A stretch of DNA of 64,000 nt from Pseudomonadota bacterium (GTDB taxonomy: Bacteria; Pseudomonadota; Alphaproteobacteria; Micavibrionales; Micavibrionaceae): assembly GCA_029558635.1 (NCBI GenBank), contig JAKQEE010000258.1:1-64000 (forward strand), given 5' to 3'. The position numbers were made by a program, and so were the translations under genes. The notes beneath the pieces were generated by a model. It saw only the letters and a list, made by a program, of their open reading frames with translations, was not told where the DNA came from and made no database searches. Positions 10,006-19,240 of the stretch are shown here, piece by piece (within the stretch, counting starts at the first letter, position 1; the number at the start of each line of letters is the position of its first letter).

Positions 10006-11790
10006 TTATTCTTCAGAAGCTTCGGCTTCGTCTGATTTTTTCTTCGATGTTTTTTTCTTCGGAGCAGCTTCCTCTGCAGGGGCAGCAGATTTGCTGTCTT
10101 TCAGAGCGGCACCCAAAATGTCACCGAGCGATGCACCGGATTCGGTTGAACCGAATTCAGCCATGGCTGCTTTGTCCTCATCAATCTCGCGTTGTTTGAT
10201 CGACAGGGTGAGGTGATGTTTCTTGGAGTCGACGCCGGTGATTTTGGCGTCGACTTTTTCGCCGACTGCGAAGCGGTCAGGACGTTGTTCGGAACGCTCG
10301 CGAGAGAGGTCAGCACGTTTGATCGTGCCTTTAACCGTTTCATTGATCGAGACTTCGATGCCTTTGTCGTTGACCTCGGTTACGGTACAGGTAACTACCT
10401 GACCTTTGGCGAGACCGGACATGGCACCAGCCATCTTGTCTTCGGTGAGTTGCTTGATGCCCAGAGCTATGCGCTCTTTGTCGGCGTCGATGTCGAGGAT
10501 CTTGACCTTGACAGAGTCACCTTTTTTGTAGGCTTTCAGAGCATCTTCGGTTGCATCTTCCCACGATACGTCGGAGAGGTGAACCATCCCGTCGATATCG
10601 CCAGGCATACCAACAAACAAGCCGAATTCGGTGATGTTGCGGATTTCTCCTTCCATCTCTTGTCCGACTTTGTGAGCGGCTGCGAACGCACCCCACGGAT
10701 TGTCCTGGGTTTGTTTCATACCCAAGGAAATGCGGCGTTTGTCCATGTCGATGTCGAGAACTTCAACGTCGACCATTTGATCGGCAGATACGATCTTGTT
10801 CGGATGAACGTTTTTCTTGGTCCAAGACATTTCGGATACGTGAACGAGGCCTTCGATACCGGGTTCGAGCTCAACAAATGCACCGTAATCGGTGATGTTG
10901 GTGATTTTACCAGATGTGCGCAGACCCTTGGTGTATTTGGCACTGACTTCCGCCCATGGGTCGGATTCGAGTTGCTTCATACCCAGAGAAATACGCTGGT
11001 TGTCTTCGTTGTAACGAATGATCTGGACTTCGATGGTTTGACCGACCGAGAGAACTTCGGAGGGATGGTTGACACGTTTCCAAGAAATATCGGTGACGTG
11101 TAACAGGCCATCCACACCGCCCAAGTCGATGAACGCACCGTAATCGGTGATGTTCTTGACGATACCTTGAACGATCGAGCCTTCGCGGAGTTGACCCATC
11201 AATTCTGAACGGGCTTCTTCGCGGCTTTCCTCGAGGATCGCACGACGGGAGACAACGATGTTGCCGCGGGCGCGGTCCATTTTCAGGATCATGAACGGTT
11301 GCGGCGTTCCCATCAGCGGAGAAATGTCGCGGACCGGACGGATGTCCACTTGAGAGCCGGGCAAGAAGGCCACAGCACCACCCAGATCAACGGTGAAGCC
11401 ACCTTTGACGCGGGAGAAGATGACACCGGTGACGCGTTCTTTTGCTTCACAGGCGCGTTCGAGGACGACCCAGACTTCTTCGCGGCGAGCTTTTTCGCGC
11501 GAGAGAACAGTGTACCCTTCACGGTCTTCCATCCGTTCGACGAAGACTTCAACGCTGTCGCCAATGCGGATTTCGGGGTCTTGTCCGGGCATACCGAATT
11601 CGCGTTTGGCGATCCGGCCTTCGGATTTCAGGCCAACGTCAACGATGACGGTGTCGCTCGTAATCGAGACGATCCGGCCATTTACAACTTGTCCTGAGAA
11701 TTTTGCCTGAGGTTGGAGAGTTTCATTCAACAGAGCGGCGAAGTCAGGCGACTCCTCACGGTCTTGGATATTAGAGGCTACGTTTGCCAT
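10006..11790 (-). CDS. rpsA: 30S ribosomal protein S1
   Basis: A 594-residue protein with six S1 RNA-binding domains (for example GSIVQGIVKNITDYGAFIDL and GLRTSGKITNITDYGAFVEL); the first two are the divergent ribosome-binding domains. S1 recruits mRNA with weak Shine-Dalgarno sequences to the 30S subunit. The C-terminal tail is Lys/Glu/Ala-rich (APKKKTSKKKSDEAEASEE). It lies downstream of cmk on the same strand, the widespread cmk-rpsA order. The 140-nt gap to cmk probably carries its own promoter. Normal length. Confidence 0.97.
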   Translation of the reverse strand: MANVASNIQDREESPDFAALLNETLQPQAKFSGQVVNGRIVSITSDTVIVDVGLKSEGRIAKREFGMPGQDPEIRIGDSVEVFVERMEDREGYTVLSREKARREEVWVVLERACEAKERVTGVIFSRVKGGFTVDLGGAVAFLPGSQVDIRPVRDISPLMGTPQPFMILKMDRARGNIVVSRRAILEESREEARSELMGQLREGSIVQGIVKNITDYGAFIDLGGVDGLLHVTDISWKRVNHPSEVLSVGQTIEVQIIRYNEDNQRISLGMKQLESDPWAEVSAKYTKGLRTSGKITNITDYGAFVELEPGIEGLVHVSEMSWTKKNVHPNKIVSADQMVDVEVLDIDMDKRRISLGMKQTQDNPWGAFAAAHKVGQEMEGEIRNITEFGLFVGMPGDIDGMVHLSDVSWEDATEDALKAYKKGDSVKVKILDIDADKERIALGIKQLTEDKMAGAMSGLAKGQVVTCTVTEVNDKGIEVSINETVKGTIKRADLSRERSEQRPDRFAVGEKVDAKITGVDSKKHHLTLSIKQREIDEDKAAMAEFGSTESGASLGDILGAALKDSKSAAPAEEAAPKKKTSKKKSDEAEASEE

Positions 11791-11932
11791 AGTTTAAGTT
11801 TCCTTTTCGGAAGTAAAATATGCCAGCAGGGTAGAGGATAAGGGCCGGAAACCAGCGCTTTCGTACCAAACAGGCAGGCGGACTCTTAAGGCAAAATGGC
11901 CGTAAGATCAAGAGAAAATAGGGGTTTTGTGG

Positions 11933-12607
11933 TTAAACCAGTTTTTCGCGAACGATTTGGCAGGCTTTTTCAAAGGCCTGATCCGCATCCATCTCGGTCG
12001 TGTCGAGGATAATAGCGTCATCGGCCGGTTTCAGGGGGGCGGCACTACGGTTAGAATCCCTTGCGTCACGGTCCTTCATTTCCTGTAAAACTGTGGCGTA
12101 ATCCGCTTCGATACCGCGGGCGTTGAGTTCTTTGGTGCGGCGGTCGGCGCGGATTTCTGCCGAGGCGGTCACAAAAAACTTTACATCGGCGGTGGGGCAG
12201 ACAATTGTACCGATATCTCGACCATCCAAAATGGACCCCGCCCATGGTCTCAGGTGGGGTTTGTGCGGCGGCCTTGTGGCGTAGAGGTGTTGAATATCAA
12301 GCAAAACATCCCGAACTTCAGGGAATTTTGAAGATCTGGACGTGGCGTCGGCCACGGTGTCGTTGCGTAAGGCCTCGTCTTCCAGCATTTCCCAGCTTAG
12401 ATTGTCGCGGACAAAAGTCGCGGCGGCGATGGCAGCTTGCTTGTCATCCGGGCTTCTCCCCTGATCGAGAATATGTTTGGCCACGGCACGGTAAAGCGCG
12501 CCCGTATCCATGTGGGACAGGTGGAACTGAAGGGCGAGGCGGCGGGCGATTGTTCCTTTTCCGCTGGCCGATGGACCGTCAATGGCGATGGTAATAAATT
12601 GCGACAT
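11933..12607 (-). CDS. cmk: Cytidylate kinase
   Basis: A 224-residue P-loop kinase with GPSASGKGT at residues 10-18, the DTGALYRAVA nucleotide-binding segment and DGRDIGTIVCP. It phosphorylates CMP/dCMP to the diphosphates. It lies upstream of rpsA as usual. Normally aroA lies directly upstream of cmk; here an opposite-strand S11 peptidase gene separates them. Confidence 0.95.
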   Translation of the reverse strand: MSQFITIAIDGPSASGKGTIARRLALQFHLSHMDTGALYRAVAKHILDQGRSPDDKQAAIAAATFVRDNLSWEMLEDEALRNDTVADATSRSSKFPEVRDVLLDIQHLYATRPPHKPHLRPWAGSILDGRDIGTIVCPTADVKFFVTASAEIRADRRTKELNARGIEADYATVLQEMKDRDARDSNRSAAPLKPADDAIILDTTEMDADQAFEKACQIVREKLV

Positions 12608-12762
12608 GCCCTGTTTTAGGAAATAGTCATAGTCAATGCAATCTATACTTACGAAATATTATTGTTTTTCAATGGGTTCTTTATTAAATTCTTATATAAA
12701 TTTTCATAAATATATTGTATGATGGCTGTGTTCATGAAAAGGGCCGAAAGGGATGGGCATTT

Positions 12763-13686
12763 ATGAGCCGAAGTAAGAGAAGGTCGGGATTCAGGGAAAA
12801 CGGGGCGGATGTCAGCCGGATCGCCGCACAGGTAGCCTATTCTCCCGATGGATCTTTTTCCCTCCATCCTTTGGATGGTCACGTCAAGGGGATCAGCGAT
12901 CCTGTTCCTACGGCATCTCTGGCCAAAATGATGACAACCTATCTGGTGTTCGACGCTTTGCGTGACGGGAGATTGAAACCGGAGCAGAGAATTTCTATTC
13001 CGAAAGAAGTTTACAAGTTCAAGGATAGCGGTTTTTCTGTTCTTCCTAAGGGTACTAAAGATGTGACGGTTGAAGAAGCGCTGGTCGGTATGACTCTTCA
13101 GTCCAACAATTATCTTACATATGCTCTGGCGAAACAGGTGGGTGGGACAGAAGCTAATTTTGTCGAGATGATGAATAATAAAGCGCAGGCCCTCGACCTT
13201 GATCGCACCAAATTTTATAGTGCGACGGGACTTCCAGTTATCAAAGGCGGGAAGCGATACGATTCCATGTCAACGCTTGAGGAGTTGAGCCGTCTTCAAG
13301 TTCATCTTTACAACGACTTTCCCGAGTACAAAGAAATACTCGGACGGGATGAGGCGTTTGTGAATGGCATGCAATTGGGGATTGGACGGAATAATCCGGT
13401 TTTACATGGTTTGGGAGGCGATGTTCACAAGACGGGTACCTTGAAATGCAATGGGTCCAGAGGTAAACGCTATTCGGATATTACCAGTTATGACACCAAT
13501 CAGGACGGCAAAATTGATCAAGTCACCGGTGTGATGTGTGCGGCGTCTCCTGAAGGACGGAATTCTGTTTTGAAATCTCTGAAAGAGCAACTTGAAATGA
13601 CCAAGCCTACTGCGTCTTTGCTTCCGGTTTCGGATCGAGATGTTACTCGCCCAGAGTTGCTCCCAAGTCCGTCATCAGCTCTATAA
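12763..13686 (+). CDS. S11-family D-Ala-D-Ala carboxypeptidase-like protein without signal peptide
   Basis: A 307-residue penicillin-binding-type serine peptidase with all three motifs: SLAK (SxxK, about residue 52), SNN (SxN, about 114) and HKTGT (KTG, about 223). The family trims the terminal D-Ala of peptidoglycan stem peptides in the periplasm. I place the start at ATG 12763 rather than 12715 because of the AAAGGGA upstream. No signal peptide can be found with either start, or in the other frames upstream, which is odd for a periplasmic enzyme. The 3' end overlaps the convergent aroA 3' end by 44 bases. It splits the usual aroA-cmk pair, which suggests an insertion. Family assignment is good; activity and localisation are uncertain. 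Confidence 0.8.
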   Translation: MSRSKRRSGFRENGADVSRIAAQVAYSPDGSFSLHPLDGHVKGISDPVPTASLAKMMTTYLVFDALRDGRLKPEQRISIPKEVYKFKDSGFSVLPKGTKDVTVEEALVGMTLQSNNYLTYALAKQVGGTEANFVEMMNNKAQALDLDRTKFYSATGLPVIKGGKRYDSMSTLEELSRLQVHLYNDFPEYKEILGRDEAFVNGMQLGIGRNNPVLHGLGGDVHKTGTLKCNGSRGKRYSDITSYDTNQDGKIDQVTGVMCAASPEGRNSVLKSLKEQLEMTKPTASLLPVSDRDVTRPELLPSPSSAL

Positions 13687-15010
13687 AATTCGGGAAGCTG
13701 GTTTTAATCGGGCTGGCATCGTCGATGCTCACAGGTTCCTGTGTGGCCGTTCCCAAGACCAGAAAGCTCATAGCAATGCGGTGATCGAGTGCGGTTTCGA
13801 TTAAGGCACCACCTTTTGGCGGTTTGCCTGTGCCGTGAATGGTCAGCCAGTCTTCGCCCATTTCCAGTTCAACACCGCAAGCTTTCAATCCGGTGGCCAT
13901 CATCAACAGGCGGTCGCTTTCCTTGACGCGAAGTTCTGCGAGGCCCGTCATGCGCGTTGTGCCTTCGGCGCAGGATGCGGCGACGGCCAAAATAGGGAAT
14001 TCGTCAATCATGCTGGGGACGCGGGATTCCGGTACGTCTATTCCCTTGAGCGGAGAGTCGGCCATGATCATCAAGTTGGCAATCGGTTCGCCCGCTTCGG
14101 TTTTGCGGTTTTCAAAAATGATACTTGCACCCATTTCAACGAGTGTGTCGTATAGTCCGGTACGGCGCGGGTTGATGCCCACTCGCGGTAAAGTAATTTG
14201 AGATCCCTGATTGATCAGGGCGGCGACAACCGCGAAGGCTGCGGAGCTTGGGTCAGCAGGGACATCAACGGCACAGCCTATCATACGCTGGCCTCCGGCG
14301 ATTGAGATGGCGTCAGAGCTGTCATCGGTTTTTTCTACGGTCACATTCACACCGAAAGCGCGTAGCATATTTTCCGAGTGGTCGCGGGTGGGGTGATCTT
14401 CGATGACAGTGGTTGTGCCGTTTGCATTCAGTCCTGCCAACATAATGGCTGATTTGACCTGAGCCGAGGCGACGGGTAATTTATAGGTAATCGCTTTTGC
14501 TTGGTTCGTGCCGCGCATGGTGAGCGGCAATTTTCCGCCTGCGCGTCCCAGAAAGGTTGCCCCCATTTGTTCAAGCGGGGTGATGACGCGTCCCATCGGG
14601 CGTTTTACCAAAGATTTGTCGCCGGTAAAGCAGGCGGAAATCGGATGCCCAGCAACGATACCCATCAGCAAGCGGGTCGAGGTTCCGGAATTGCCCATAT
14701 CAAGAATTTGATCCGGTTCGGTGAGGTTGCCCAAACCTTGACCGAAACAGCGCCACAGGCCATCATCGCCTTTGGAAATTTTTGCGCCCATAGCGCGCAT
14801 CGCCCCGGCAGTGTTGAACACATCTTCGCCTTCAAGAAGGCCCGAGATCATCGTCTCGCCTTCGGCCAGTGCGCCAAACATCAAGGCGCGATGCGACATG
14901 GATTTGTCCCCCGGAATGCGGGCCGTACCGTTTAACGGACCGGATTTTCGCGCGGTCAGGGATTTGGTGTAAAGATCGGATGAGTCTTGTGCGAGTTCAA
15001 GTTTTGTCAT
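13643..15010 (-). CDS. aroA: 3-phosphoshikimate 1-carboxyvinyltransferase (EPSP synthase)
   Basis: A 455-residue enzyme of the shikimate pathway, transferring enolpyruvyl from PEP to shikimate 3-phosphate. Diagnostic segments are RIPGDKSMSHRALM (about residues 31-44), LDMGNSGTSTRLLMG (about 102-116) and the late RVKESDRL and DHRIAMSF motifs. The DNSGTxxR variant and length fit the alphaproteobacterial type. Its 3' end overlaps the convergent S11 peptidase gene. Confidence 0.96.
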   Translation of the reverse strand: MTKLELAQDSSDLYTKSLTARKSGPLNGTARIPGDKSMSHRALMFGALAEGETMISGLLEGEDVFNTAGAMRAMGAKISKGDDGLWRCFGQGLGNLTEPDQILDMGNSGTSTRLLMGIVAGHPISACFTGDKSLVKRPMGRVITPLEQMGATFLGRAGGKLPLTMRGTNQAKAITYKLPVASAQVKSAIMLAGLNANGTTTVIEDHPTRDHSENMLRAFGVNVTVEKTDDSSDAISIAGGQRMIGCAVDVPADPSSAAFAVVAALINQGSQITLPRVGINPRRTGLYDTLVEMGASIIFENRKTEAGEPIANLMIMADSPLKGIDVPESRVPSMIDEFPILAVAASCAEGTTRMTGLAELRVKESDRLLMMATGLKACGVELEMGEDWLTIHGTGKPPKGGALIETALDHRIAMSFLVLGTATQEPVSIDDASPIKTSFPNFIELMTDLGATLGE

Positions 15011-15036
15011 GTCTCCGTTTATAGCGGAGGATGAGG

Positions 15037-15522
15037 TCAGTTACAATCGCGACCGCGTGCCGTTTCCACGCAAGGAGCTTGTTTTTCCTGTTCTTCCTTT
15101 ATTTTGGCAATAATTCCGCGTGGATCGATGACCTGTTCGGGAGAGATTCCGCCGTCTTTCTTCAGGAAGGTTGCGAAATAGGTGAAGCGTGCCTTGCATC
15201 TTTCGACTTCTTCGTGTGGAGCGTTTTTGATGCAGTTTTCAATGTTTCTGATGTAATTTTTTCCTGCCAAATAACCTGTTGGCCCCAGACTTCCTTTTCT
15301 AGGCTGGTCGAAAAGCGTGGTGCGGGCGGCATCTTTGCCGTCGGTACATTCCAGCACGTATTTCGGGGCGGAACTGGTCGAAAATTCGAGCAAGAACGGG
15401 ATTTTGATTGGGGTTACGAGTTCTTGTGTCGTGCAGCTATCGGCGTCAAACTTTATTGTGGCACAACCGGATAATCCTGCGGCCAGAATAAAGGGAGTTG
15501 CTAGGGTTCTAAGTTTGAGCAT
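15037..15522 (-). CDS. Putative lipoprotein of unknown function
   Basis: A 161-residue protein with a lipoprotein signal (MLKLRTLATPFILAAGLSGC; lipobox LSGC, Cys at residue 20). The mature part contains several cysteines and no domain I recognise. It ends 27 bp upstream of aroA on the same strand and may be cotranscribed with it. Envelope localisation is well supported; function is unknown. Confidence 0.75.
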   Translation of the reverse strand: MLKLRTLATPFILAAGLSGCATIKFDADSCTTQELVTPIKIPFLLEFSTSSAPKYVLECTDGKDAARTTLFDQPRKGSLGPTGYLAGKNYIRNIENCIKNAPHEEVERCKARFTYFATFLKKDGGISPEQVIDPRGIIAKIKEEQEKQAPCVETARGRDCN

Positions 15523-15558
15523 GACGGGGAGTTTACCCCTATTTAATAATTATGTCAA

Positions 15559-16146
15559 TTAATATATTGTGGGCCGGATTCCGCCAGTTTGAGGAAAGTG
15601 TCTTTGGATAAAGGACGCAATATTTTCCTCTTCGGGGAGGATTATCAGAAAATCGGGGTCTTTTGTATTTTGTTCAGTCAGTCTTGTTAGGGCATCAAAT
15701 GTCTGTGGTGGGAGAGCAATACACCCTCCGGATGATCTCATCTTTTCAGGGTTGTGGCTGTTGAACAGTTTTGTTCTTTCCGCGCCCGCAGAGGGGTGGA
15801 CGAGATAGACGTCTGATCCGTGTCTGAAATATTCGAAACTATTTTTGTCGGGAATGTGCTGCAGAATAAAAATTCCGGACCGAGTGACGGAAGTATCCTT
15901 TGTCACGTCATCGCCCTTCACGCTTCCCGATATTGCGGGGGATGTTAGATAGACCTTCCCATCCCGAATGAATTTCAACGTTCCCGTTTTTTCGTTCATT
16001 ACGAGAAAGTTTTTTATGTTGCGGGATACCATGGCAGAAATAGCCTGATCTTCGATTGTTTCGATCACAGGTATTTTTTCAACTGCATGGCTTGCTGAAG
16101 TGGCAGACAGGAAAAGACCGATAATGGATGCACGGAGCAATTTCAT
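15559..16146 (-). CDS. YkuD-type L,D-transpeptidase-like exported protein
   Basis: A 195-residue protein with a signal peptide (MKLLRASIIGLFLSATSASHA). The core resembles the L,D-transpeptidase fold: an N-terminal strand region, GIFILQHIPDK, DVYLVHPSA, and a Cys-containing signature HNPEKMRSSGGCIALPP at about residues 130-146. The family signature is [S/T]HGC; here the residue before GC is Gly instead of His, a variation also tolerated in some family members (SSGC in YcbB). It would crosslink or modify peptidoglycan in the periplasm. Family call is moderate because of the altered motif. Confidence 0.65.
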   Translation of the reverse strand: MKLLRASIIGLFLSATSASHAVEKIPVIETIEDQAISAMVSRNIKNFLVMNEKTGTLKFIRDGKVYLTSPAISGSVKGDDVTKDTSVTRSGIFILQHIPDKNSFEYFRHGSDVYLVHPSAGAERTKLFNSHNPEKMRSSGGCIALPPQTFDALTRLTEQNTKDPDFLIILPEEENIASFIQRHFPQTGGIRPTIY

Positions 16147-16192
16147 GTCATTTATTTACATAAATATTACGGCATTGTCAATTTATTTCATG

Positions 16193-16222
16193 AAAAAAAC
16201 CAGCCCGAGAAAGGCTGGTTTT
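16193..16222 (-). terminator. Intrinsic terminator of the exported repeat protein gene
   Basis: Read on the minus strand, AACCAGCC-TTTCTCG-GGCTGG is followed by a run of seven T. It lies just beyond the stop of the gene at 16244-17200. Confidence 0.88.
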
Positions 16223-16243
16223 GATTTGGCAGATATTAGTCTG

Positions 16244-17200
16244 TTATTTGGGCAGATAGTCTCTATCGCATTTCAGCTTGCCATTCTCGATGTATGCAAC
16301 TCCAGTACAAGGAACGCGTTCTGAAGAAACACTAGCTGCCGGAGTTGCGGTCGCTGGAGCCGGAGTATCGACAACACGGGGGGCGGCGACATTTACAACG
16401 GTGAAAGAAGTTCTCAAGCCTGTGAGGAACGGGTCTTGGTTTTCGGGGGCTTTTTTCACCTCTACGCGTGCTGCATTCATTGCAACTCCCAAACCATCTT
16501 GATCTTCCGTTTCCCATTCTTTGAGAACGGTATAACGCTCTAGCCCACCTGAGCTGTACATTGCGCCGCGGCGTCCGTTTCTTTCGTTACGTGCGACACA
16601 TTCTTTGTATTCTTGGCTGTTTCTGTCCAGTTTTTTGGTTCCGATACCGAATTGGAAAGCACCAGCGCCTACGGCGGAAAGTCCCAAGCTGTAGGTACGG
16701 CTATCACCCGCGATCAAGCACTGGTCGATGATCTGAGTTTCGACAATATTTGTGCTGCCAAGCGGGGTTGCCTGTTTGGCTTCTTTGTAATTCGTAACCG
16801 GAGCGTAAACGGTGCTGTTTTGAATGGCACCGTTTTCGATGACCGCGCTTGAGTCGGACGTGGCTTTATTTGTGTTGGTGATGTCGGCGTTAAGGCTGGC
16901 TTGTCCACCTTCCGAGTAGGAGCCTGAATTGGAATATGATCCAGAAACAGGATTTGCAATCAGGGTTGGGCTGGCTGTTGCGTTTGCAACCGGGTTTGCA
17001 ATCTGGGTCGGGTTGGCTGTTGCGCTTGCAACCGGAGCTGCGGTCAGGTTGTTCTCGTTGCCGGAGGTAAAGTTAATTGTTTGCGATGGTTGTGTGGGCT
17101 GTGTGCAAGGCGTCAAGCTGTATTGATTGCAGGCAAATGCGCCGTTTGCAGCCATCACCAATGCACCTGTGGCAACGGTATTTCTCAAAATATTAGACAT
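16244..17200 (-). CDS. Exported protein with NPxxIANPV repeats, unknown function
   Basis: A 318-residue protein. I chose the ATG at 17200 because it follows AAGGAGG at good spacing, rather than the GTG one codon earlier. An N-terminal signal peptide (MSNILRNTVATGALVMAANGAFA) leads into a low-complexity region with repeats such as NPTQIANPVANATASPTLIANPV (about residues 55-85). The C-terminal half is more ordered, with several cysteines (DQCLIAGDS, VPCTGVAYIENGKLKCD). It has its own terminator and faces away from the next gene. No known domain is recognised; it is probably a periplasmic or surface structural protein. Confidence 0.7.
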   Translation of the reverse strand: MSNILRNTVATGALVMAANGAFACNQYSLTPCTQPTQPSQTINFTSGNENNLTAAPVASATANPTQIANPVANATASPTLIANPVSGSYSNSGSYSEGGQASLNADITNTNKATSDSSAVIENGAIQNSTVYAPVTNYKEAKQATPLGSTNIVETQIIDQCLIAGDSRTYSLGLSAVGAGAFQFGIGTKKLDRNSQEYKECVARNERNGRRGAMYSSGGLERYTVLKEWETEDQDGLGVAMNAARVEVKKAPENQDPFLTGLRTSFTVVNVAAPRVVDTPAPATATPAASVSSERVPCTGVAYIENGKLKCDRDYLPK

Positions 17201-17371
17201 CACACGTCCTCCTTAAAATAGGGACCAAAAAGTTGGAATTCGGAATGGGAGGAAAAGTACGCCTTTTTGGTCGTTTATGTCAAGATTATTTTTCAGAATA
17301 TTTTATTTGCATCTTTTTGCCGGAATATGGTATTCCCTACGATCAGCAAAAAAAGAATGCCGAGGTGTGAG

Positions 17372-18997
17372 ATGGCGACCACTGTTTTGGGCCGAGATCA
17401 GCTAGTTCAAGATCGAGATCAGCTAGTTCAAGATTTGGAAATGTCAGGTGGTGAACCTGTCCGCAAGTCCGGTGGCGGGCTTTTAGGACGTATTGCCAAA
17501 GTCAGCTCTTTCTTACGCAGCCAAGTTACGGAAGTCATTCGTCATCCAGAAACCATTAAACCCAAGGCGCGTGCTCTGGGAGCCGCGGTCAAGGAACATA
17601 TCCGCAAAGAAAAATATTGGATGATTGCCAGTGCCGGTGTCGGTATTGCGGCCAGTACGATGGCGTCGGGATTTATCGGTGTGGCCGGAGCTGGGATTCT
17701 TGCGACCAGCTTTGCAACCAACATGTTCCGCTATTACAAGGAAAACGCTCAGGCACGCTATACGTATGAGCACACCGCCGGAGATTATGCCGGACAATAT
17801 CATTCCATGCCTGGACTTTTCTTGCGGAGCGTTGTCAAAGACAATGTCAAGTTTCTCGGGAGCGGAAAATTCTGGGGGCGGCTGCTGACCAGCACGGCTA
17901 TTTCTTCCGCGACCTTCGGACTGATGCATGGGTTTTCTTTTGGTGTTGATACGCCAAGCGCATTGGCTAACGTAGCGCCTAAACCTGATCTCCATTCCCA
18001 TTTTGCAGCAGCAGCGCAGGCTGCGCCTGTAGAACAAGCGGCTCCTGTGGCGGCTCCTGCTCCAGCATCCGGTTCTGCTTCCATGGATATTAATGATAAG
18101 ATTATGGCGAATGTTGATGCCTATAACTCACATGGGAAAGTTTTGACAACAGATGGTTATACTGTTTCTCCAAGTACAGTGAGCCTTACCGAACAAATCA
18201 ACGATGTCTATCACAATTATTGGGGGCATGGTGGTTTCAAGGCCGATCCCGAAGTGGCTCTCCGTGCAATGAAGGATTTGGCGGAGAATGCCGGAACGGC
18301 AAAGGGCCGCGCCATTGCACAGGAATTTGTCGATCAATGGACAGGAAAACACCCGATGAATGTATCTCCGGTTCAGGTTGTTGAGCAACGTATGGCTGAA
18401 GCTGCAGCCAAAAAAGCTGCACAGGCGACCGAGTTGGCAGGGAACGTTGCGGTGCAGAAAGCCTCGGCCATGCAGGAGGCATTCCATCAGATGGATATGG
18501 AGAATGCTCAAGCTTTACAAGAGGAAAGTACGAATCTTCAAAAGGATTTGGCTGTTCAGGAGGTCTTGAAAGAGTCTCAGGCTGAAGAGATTGCCAGAAG
18601 TATGGCTGAAGAAGAGGCAAGACAGGCAGTCCCCGCCGAGTCAGTTTTGTCCAGTAAAGATATTGTTCCGGTTACGGGAAAATGCATTGACCGTTTGAAA
18701 GAAGGGTTCCGTATGGTTCTCAACTGCAGGACCAATGTTCCCGAGTATATCGCGCGTTGGTCGGGTCGAGTGGATGTCGAGGCGCCTCTTTGTAACAGAA
18801 TAGATCCGGTTATTAAGGCGGATGAGTTTGTATGCCTTGACGGAGAGCCGTACTTTAAAAGGTTCAATGCTGCTTCCGAGAATGTTCTCGGCTGGGTTGG
18901 TGACAAGATGCAGTGGCATGTCGGGCAAAAAGTGGAACAGGCGATGAATGCCTATGACAGTGCCTATGCGGCCCGTCAGGCTGCACCAACCCCGTAA
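17372..18997 (+). CDS. Unknown membrane protein with alanine/glutamine-rich helical C-terminal part
   Basis: A 541-residue protein. ATG 17372 is chosen over 17267 because GAGGTGTGAG precedes it and the upstream codons look non-coding. Two hydrophobic zones (about residues 82-115, MIASAGVGIAASTMASGFIGVAGAGILA, and about 175-195) suggest membrane anchoring. The central and C-terminal region is Ala/Glu/Gln-rich and probably helical (KKAAQATELAGNVAVQKASAMQ), ending in a Cys-containing domain. An exact 21-bp tandem duplication near the start encodes RDQLVQD twice. I do not recognise the family. Confidence 0.7.
   Translation: MATTVLGRDQLVQDRDQLVQDLEMSGGEPVRKSGGGLLGRIAKVSSFLRSQVTEVIRHPETIKPKARALGAAVKEHIRKEKYWMIASAGVGIAASTMASGFIGVAGAGILATSFATNMFRYYKENAQARYTYEHTAGDYAGQYHSMPGLFLRSVVKDNVKFLGSGKFWGRLLTSTAISSATFGLMHGFSFGVDTPSALANVAPKPDLHSHFAAAAQAAPVEQAAPVAAPAPASGSASMDINDKIMANVDAYNSHGKVLTTDGYTVSPSTVSLTEQINDVYHNYWGHGGFKADPEVALRAMKDLAENAGTAKGRAIAQEFVDQWTGKHPMNVSPVQVVEQRMAEAAAKKAAQATELAGNVAVQKASAMQEAFHQMDMENAQALQEESTNLQKDLAVQEVLKESQAEEIARSMAEEEARQAVPAESVLSSKDIVPVTGKCIDRLKEGFRMVLNCRTNVPEYIARWSGRVDVEAPLCNRIDPVIKADEFVCLDGEPYFKRFNAASENVLGWVGDKMQWHVGQKVEQAMNAYDSAYAARQAAPTP
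17393..17434 (+). repeat. Exact 21-bp tandem repeat, two copies, in-frame
   Basis: Bases 17393-17413 are repeated exactly at 17414-17434, each encoding RDQLVQD. The length is a multiple of three, so copy-number change would keep the frame. Confidence 0.95.
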
Positions 18998-19015
18998 TAC
19001 TTAAATTTCTTGACT

Positions 19016-19068
19016 TATCGTAGCGAAACTGGGCATATGTGCGCCAAGAGTTTGCGATAGCTTTTTTT
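19016..19068 (+). terminator. Probable terminator after the unknown membrane protein gene
   Basis: TATCG...AAACT pairs with AGTTT...CGATA in an interrupted stem, followed by GC and seven T. It is consistent with termination of the gene ending at 18997 and leaves about 170 bp as leader of the helicase gene, in which I see no further element. Confidence 0.6.
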
Positions 19069-19240
19069 CCGCACCGGACATCTTAATTTATAAGTCCTGA
19101 TTTGATCCTTTGAAAAGGTCATGCCGTGTTGAACGAGAGCCAGCCTCAATAACGCAAAACTATAAGGGCTGACCCATGAACTCCGGCATTTCGTCGCTGT
19201 GACGCTTTGCCAACACGGACATAGATAATAAGGATTTATA

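Noticed and set aside
10192-11103. Plus-strand ORF of 303 codons
   Set aside because: Antisense to rpsA; the Phe/Asp/Val-rich pattern is typical for the reverse of S1 repeats.
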